Shown here: piece by piece, positions 58,249-64,000 of the stretch
Position numbering within the stretch: the stretch's first letter is position 1
Layout of the letters: each line of letters starts with the position of its first letter
Origin: Voacanga thouarsii
Taxonomy: Eukaryota; Streptophyta; Magnoliopsida; Gentianales; Apocynaceae
Reading direction: 5' to 3'
Assembly: GCA_026120185.1 (NCBI GenBank)
Contig: JANUWF010001165.1
Span: 2,852,001 to 2,916,000, forward strand
Length of the DNA stretch: 64,000 nt
Translations under genes and position numbers: made by a program
Notes under the pieces: generated by a model
What the model saw: only the letters and a program-made list of their open reading frames with translations
What the model was told of the DNA's origin: nothing
Database searches by the model: none

Positions 58249-58995
58249 ATGGCACCTAAGCACTGTGTAGCCACATCAGGCAGAAGAGTTCCGGAGGCAG
58301 AACCTGTGACGTCGGAGGTTGAGATGACTCAAATGCAGCCACCCAATTGGGGAAATGAGAGTGAGCCAGATTTGGAATTGGGGTCAGAATGACCTATTGA
58401 AGTGACAATGGGGCAAGCATTCAGCAAGATGACTGAGATTCTTCAGACTTTGACTGAGCGAAGGAATCCCAAGGGAGAGGACGAAGCTTTGGAGCGGTTT
58501 CTAAAATTTCAACCACCCATCTTCTTGGGAGAAGCTGGGCAGGATTAGAAAGTTGAGCAATAGATAGAGCAGATGGAAGACATCTTCGTTATACTTCAGT
58601 ATATTAAGGAGCGAATGGTGAAGTTTGCTGCATTCCAATTGAAGGGCCCAGCTCGGGCATGGTGGCAATGGGTTTAGGACGATTGGGAGATGATTGACCA
58701 AGACTGGACATGGGCCAATTTTGTGGAAGCATTAAGAGCTAAGTATATCCTTCAGTGGATAGTTAAGAAGCAGGAAGATGAGTTCCAAAATCTAAAGCAG
58801 GAAGGTATGATGGTAGTTCAGTACACGGCACGATTTACCCAATTATCTAAGTACTATAAGAGGCTGGTGGACACTGAACAGAACAGGACAAGACAGTTTG
58901 TCAAGGGGCTAAGGCATGAGTTGAGAAAGGTGTTGGCACCTTCTCCACTAATGACCTACTCAGGGGCCGTGACGCAGCCACCTGGACTGAAAATG
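58249..58995 (+). pseudogene. E3 Gag, broken and 3'-truncated
   Basis: The ATG at 58249 starts MAPKHCVATSGRRVPE. The capsid (Retrotrans_gag) region follows: FLKFQPPIFLGEAG, FAAFQLKGPARAWWQWV, TWANFVEALRAKYI, EFQNLKQEGMMVVQYTARF, FVKGLRHELRKVL. In-frame stops are at 58390, 58546, 58561 and 58675. After about 58990 the reading runs straight into RT, so the zinc knuckle, protease and first half of RT have been deleted. Confidence 0.9.
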
Positions 58996-61463
58996 AGGAT
59001 AAAAGATGATAAAAGAGGAGGATATTCCTAAGATGGCCTTCAACACAATATATAGTCACTATGAGTTCGTGGTGATGCCGTTTGGGGTAACTAATGCACC
59101 AGTGGTGTTTATGGATTTGATGCATTGAGTGTTGCAACCCTACTTAGACAAGTTTGTGGTGGTCTTTATCGACGACATACTCAACTATTCCAAGAGCCTG
59201 GAGGATTATGCAGAACATTTGAAGCTGGTATTGGAAAAGGTAAAAGAACATAAACTTTTCACCAAGTTTAACAAGTGTGAGGTTTAGCTAGATAGTGTGG
59301 CATTTCTTGGCCACGTGGTGACCAAGGATGGGATCAAGGTAGACCCGGCGAAGGTTGAAGCAGTTTCAGACTGGTAGTAGCCAGAGAACATCACCGAGAT
59401 TCGAAGCTTATTGGGATTGGCTGGCTATTATAGGAGGTTTATCAAAGGATTTTCAACGCTTGCATCGCCTATGGCCCGACTGCTGAGAAAAAACGTACCA
59501 AATGTTTGGAGTGAAAAATGTGAGAAAAGTTTAATGATAGCACTAGTGTTGAGTCTGCCAGAGGGACTTAAGCCTTATGCACTATATATTGATACTTCGA
59601 AGAAAGGTTTGGGAGCAGTTTTGTTACAGGACCGAAAGGTGATTGCCTATGCTTCTAGGAAGTTGAGGCCTCATGAAGTCAATTACTCCACGCATGATCT
59701 AGAGCTGGCTGCCATTATGTTTGCTTTAAAGAAATGGCGGCACTACCTGTACAGAGTAGAATATGAAGTGTTCATTGATCATAAGAGCTGAAGAGCATTT
59801 TCACCCAGAAGGATTTAAATCTGAGACAGCGAAGATGGATGGAATTTTTGGAAGAATACCGTTGTCCAATTAACTATCATCTTGGGAAGGCCAACGTTGT
59901 TGCTGAAGCCCTGAGCAGAAAAGTCAGCATGGCCAGACTAAAGGTACAGGAGGTTTAGGTGGTTCAGGATGTGTTGGATAGAAAAGTGGAAGTGCAAGGG
60001 GAGAAAATTATTGTTAGTAACCTGAAGTTGATACCAGATCTAAGGCGGGAAATTATTGAAGCTCAGCAAGGCAATGCAGAATTTCAACTATTCAAAGGCA
60101 AAGAGCTCAAACGGCAAGGCAGTGAATTCTGACTGAACGAAGTGGGAGTTTTATATTTCAGAGATCGGTTGTGTGTACCCGAAGAGTACTAATTAAAGGA
60201 CAGAATTTTGGAAGAGGTGCAAAAGAGCAAGTACGCCATTTATCCGGGAGAGGTCAAAATGTATCAGGATCTAAAAAGGGCTTATTGGTGGCCAGGAATG
60301 AAGCGGGACGTGGTTAAGTATGTCTTGTCATGTCTCACCTGTCAGAAAGTTAAAGCGGAGCACAAGAAGTCAGCGGGATTGTTGCAACCGTTACTAGTGC
60401 CTGAATGGAAATAGGAAGAGGTGATCATGGACTTCATTACTGGACTCCCTATAGCAAGGGCCCAAAAGGACGCCATATGGGTAGTTGTGGATCAACTAAC
60501 CAAATTAGCGCATTTCATATCAATGAATATAAGGGATTCCATAGAGAAATTGGCTCAGACCTATGTGCGAGAAATAGTCCGACTGCATGGAGTGCCTTTA
60601 ATTATTGTGTCTGACCGAGACCCAAGGTTTACATCTCGATTTTGGGGCAAGTTTCAAGAATCAATGGGGTCGAGTCTGAAGTTCAGTACGATGGCATATC
60701 CGCAAACCAATGGATAGTCATAAAGGGTTACACAAATATTAGAGGATATGCTGAGAGCCTGTGTACTGGATTTCAGGGATAAGTGGATCGAATGTATGCA
60801 GTATGCAGAATTGTCGTACAATAACAGTTATCAAGCTTCGGTTGGAATGGCTCCGTATGAAGCCCTGTATGGATGCACGTGTCAGGTACTACTGTACTGG
60901 AGCTGGTCAGAGGATAGCCATATAAGCAAATAAGGAGAAGTCTATGTTTAGAAAATGTTGGACAAGGTTAAGTTAATTAGTTGAAAGTAACCTAGAGCCA
61001 ACAAAAGAGCTATGCAGACAATAGGTAGAGAAAGTTAGAATTTTAGGTGGGAGATAGGGTATTCCTAAGACTGACACCGAATAGAGGAATTCTGAAGCAT
61101 CCGAAAGGTGGGAAATTGAATCTGAGGTATTTTGGGTCATTTTCGATAAAGGAGAGAATTGGGCCAGTAGCGTATCGATTGGATTTGCTAGATGGGTTGA
61201 TGGGAATTCATGACGTGTTTCATGTGTCGCAGCTGAAAAAGTACAATGCCAATCCCGATCATGTTTTGAACGATAAGTCGTTGGTGTTGCAACCCGACTT
61301 GAGCTATGTGGAGAAACCTGTGAAGATATTTGACTGAAGTATCAAGACTCTCCGGAACAAGCAAATTCCAATGGTAAAGGTGCAGTGGGAGCATCATAAC
61401 ACGCAAGATACCACATGGGAAACAAAAGAGTGGGTAAAGTGGAAGTATCCCGATCTGAGATAG
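58996..61463 (+). pseudogene. E3 Pol: RT second half, RNase H, integrase, chromodomain, broken
   Basis: [18 protein letters not shown] and the catalytic FIDD (VVVFIDDIL, about 59160). RNase [44 protein letters not shown], with a one-base deletion at about 59788. Integrase: zinc finger CLTCQKVKAEHKKS; core MDFITGLPIA, VRLHGVPLIIVSDRDPRFTS, YPQTNG; C-terminus FLRLTPNRGILKH, IHDVFHVSQLKKYN. Chromodomain: IPMVKVQWEHHNTQDTTWE, ending KYPDLR then stop. This is Tekay/Del type. More than ten stops interrupt it, many explainable as C-to-T or G-to-A changes. The family function is reverse transcription and chromatin-guided integration; this copy is dead. Confidence 0.93.
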
Positions 61464-61496
61464 AGGTATGCTTGAATTTCGGGACAAAATTCTCCT

Positions 61497-61509
61497 AAGA
61501 AAGGAAGGA
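61497..61509 (+). other. Polypurine tract of E3
   Basis: AAGAAAGGAAGGA lies immediately before the LTR start and primes plus-strand synthesis in this family. Confidence 0.88.
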
Positions 61510-64000
61510 TGTGAAACTCCACCTAAAGCCAACCTTAAAGTAAGGGAGTTCGGATGCATATCATATTTTCTTGTATGAATATATATATTTTTGAATGATT
61601 TTATGTGCTTTAGAATTATGATTTATAGTCTAGAAGGCTTAGTTATGATTATTGGGTAGGAAGGGTAAAATAGTAATTTTTGCTTGAGGTCAAAATAGGA
61701 AGATAGCTTGAGGATTAAATAGGAAGAATATTTAAGAGAAAAAATAAGAACAAGAGTTGTTGTGGTTCAGTGGTTAGAGTTTTGGAATTAATCTCTAAGG
61801 TCTTGAGTTCAAATCCCATCATTTAGGTTTTTGTCATGATTATTTTAATTTAAGGGTGGATTTTCGTCCCTTGCATTCCATGAGTAACAATAGGAGAGTT
61901 GTCCTAGGGGAGACATGAAGGGAATGCCCTAATCCTATTCTTATGCCCTAAAAGAATTCTTAAGGGATTCATGTCCTTTTATTCCCTAACTTACCTTAAA
62001 TTCTTTACTAATTAAGTTTATTCAATTTATCCAAATCCATATTTTAATTCCAGAAAATTTAGCAAGGTTTATGGGCCTTGGAATTTCGAAAATGGCTCTT
62101 AGAGGTTAGAGTTTTGGCTGAAAATAGGGAAGGAGTTAAGGAAGGTTCCCAAGAGAATTAATCTCCATGGTTGAACCTTCAAACTCCACTCTATAGTGTT
62201 CATTATCTTCATGGAAGAAATCTGAAATTTTTCCAGGTCCTTCGACAGCCTAGTATTCAAAAATTTCAACCATCTTTCTTACTCAAATGCCACCAGAAAA
62301 ATGACCAACTTATTCAGCTTGAAGACTGAAATTCTTTGCCAAAAACCGGACTGCACAAAGCTGTGCAAACCAGAAAAAAAATTATGGACAACTTCGATGC
62401 ATAGCAGTCCAAAATTAAAGCTGTTTCTTCTACCCTTCAAACCAGTAAATTACCTCTGCTTTTCCTCCATAAAGAAGGCTGGAAACCAGCCTTAAAGGAC
62501 CCTCAAATACCTCTCCAAACTCTCTGCAAATCGGCTGGAACATTGCAGAGAAACTGCACAACAAATTCCAGAAAACAATTTGAATATCAAACCAGAAAAA
62601 TTCCAGCCTTGCTCCTTGTTCAAGCCTTGTCCGAAAATCTCCTCAAACCTCTGTGAGTTAACCTTTGTTCAACCATAGAATAAACTCCATTACCCCCTCC
62701 ACTGACCTTACACGATTGGGCTCCATAGCCACTCCTCTAATTCCTCCTTCAATTACTCCAATCAAGCTTTCAATTGAAGTTAAAAAATTCTAGCAATTGC
62801 TCCATGAAAACACCTTTGGATTAAGCTTCAAAAACAAAAAATTCTCCCACCATTGAACTCAGTATTTTACCCAACCTTATAGCTCTTTCAACCCTCATTC
62901 ATTTCAGCAAATCACAGCAAACCAGCCGGCTCCATTGTAGCTCCAAAGAAACTCCATCAATCAAACATTATTACCATATCTTTTACCTTACAACACTCCA
63001 TAAATTCCTCCATTTGAATATCAAAACAACCAGATTTCCCTCTTCTCTCTAATCTAAAAATAAAATCACAGAAATCCCTCAATTATTCGGCCAACCCCTT
63101 CAGCAATTTGTCCAGCACTTTCTCTCCAATTCTCTCCATTTTCACCAAGAACACACACTACCTTTCTTCAAGCCTAAGACCACTCTAAACACCTTCAATC
63201 CCTCCCAAAAATTCCAGAACACACCTACATACTCCCTAGAGTCCATTTCTGGACTTTATAACATCAAATCTCAAACACAAGAATTTACAATCGGATCAAA
63301 AACCAGAATTTTCCTTGAAGTTTCAAGAACATCATCAAGGTAACCAAGAACAACTTTTGTTCACCTTCTTCCCTTCAATATTTAACATGTCATACTAATA
63401 TTCCCCCCCCTCCCCCCTCTCTCTCCCTCTCTCTCTTGGCCGAAATGGTTGCTACAACCATGGTTGTTTTCTTTCTCCTTTCTTGGACGATTCAAGCATT
63501 CCAAGCGTGTGGATCTCCTTAAATCTTCATAGAGATAGTCATCAACCAAGTATTTCTCTTTAATCTTCTCTTTCATTCTAAAGTCATGTCTCGTAGATGT
63601 TGATAGAAAAGGATAGAATATAATTAGGGATTGGATATATGCATATGTATGAAGGAGTAGAGATTGAACCATGAGAATGATTGATCTTGATTAAGCATTA
63701 TAAAATTCCTTGTGGATCGATGCATGTTCTTCATGTCTTAAGTGAGTATGAATGTTTAAGCATGCTCGATATTATGTCACCTTTGGTGAACAGAATATTA
63801 TGTTCTTATTTTCATTGAAGCCATGAGTATGATCATGCTTAGTAGAGATTTAGCCATGTGATGGTATGTATGGATTTAAGCCTTTATTCATGAATAAAAT
63901 AGTTTGTTGTTTGATGATGAAGAATATGTTCATGATTCTTGTTAGGAATAGGAAAATTATGATCATGACCTTGTTGATCCTAAGGTATTTTATTTAGCCA
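61510..64000 (+). repeat. E3 3' LTR (LTR-T1), copy L1f, runs off window
   Basis: It starts TGTGAAACTCC after the polypurine tract and shows the first 2,491 bp of the family LTR. It links the solo LTR-T1 copies to the chromovirus pol. Donor-like CATCAAG|GTAACC is at 63339/63340, followed by the C/CT-rich tract at 63404-63440. The sequence is non-coding. Confidence 0.93.
61754..61827 (+). repeat. tRNA-like A/B-box module in L1f
   Basis: GGTTCAGTGGTTAGAG followed by GAGTTCAAATCCC, 244 bp from the LTR start. Confidence 0.62.

Noticed and set aside
9452..61827. Calling the A/B-box modules real tRNA genes
   Set aside because: Acceptor and anticodon stems do not pair and the element is locked to the LTR; I list them as tRNA-like modules only.
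1..64000. Host genes, CRISPR arrays, prokaryotic operons or rRNA genes
   Set aside because: No coding stretch outside retroelement families shows domain-level similarity by eye. Tandem repeats have no uniform repeat-spacer structure, and the composition and elements are those of a plant genome.

Overview
The window is plant nuclear DNA, most likely from a seed plant with a large, repeat-rich genome. Everything I can identify is LTR retrotransposon. Primer-binding sites match plant initiator tRNA-Met, or the Athila/Tat type. Chromodomain-bearing gypsy (Tekay/Del-like) pol, Sirevirus-like and Angela/TAR-like copia pol and Athila/Tat-like gag-pol are all present. I see no host gene, no canonical rRNA or tRNA gene, no CRISPR array and no intact element. 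The species cannot be read from the sequence.

Layout, left to right. 1-2793: a non-coding LARD-like element (B) arranged internal-LTR-internal. 2794-6236: minus-strand Copia C1, cut on both sides. 6237-9207: plus-strand Athila/Tat-like element A1 (5' LTR, PBS, much-deleted gag and RNase H/integrase). A1 is interrupted at 9208 by a 4.3-kb-class gypsy LTR (LTR-T1, copy L1a). L1a is interrupted at 11120 by the 3' LTR of minus-strand chromovirus E1. E1's LTR is split at 13064-21442 by a second long LTR family (LTR-T2), and that LTR holds a TRIM-like LTR (14252-14438) and a solo LTR-T1 (14445-18790). 23876-24485: the pol tail of E1. 24486-27651: inverted LARD L2. 27652-40000: minus-strand chromovirus E2 (LTR-T2 family), whose integrase is split at 31456-38350 by a solo LTR-T1 carrying a 2.5-kb tandem duplication. 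39941-47441: minus-strand Sirevirus-like Copia C2, split by a 1.5-kb solo LTR. 47442-50581: minus-strand Athila/Tat LTR and tail A2. 50582-57345: plus-strand LARD relative of L2, split by another solo LTR-T1 (51177-55539). 57346-64000: plus-strand chromovirus E3, with an acidic leader ORF, gag, pol and a 3' LTR running off the window.

The order of insertion is readable because several insertions keep target-site duplications: ATTTC at 31456-38350, GGAAT at 40712-42229, TAT(T/C)G at 51177-55539, TT(T/A)AT at 13064-21442.

The most unusual signals are in the LTR-T1 chromovirus family. All six copies that include the relevant segment carry a tRNA-like A-box/B-box module about 244 bp inside the LTR. 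The same six carry a splice-donor-like CAAG|GTAAG near +1.85 kb, and several copies keep a 3'-splice-like site near the LTR end. E3 also has an ORF ahead of gag that encodes an acidic, proline-rich protein with repeated SUMO-interaction-like motifs. Together these suggest a long-LTR chromovirus with an LTR intron, a Pol III-like element and an accessory protein. That is inference and needs transcript data.
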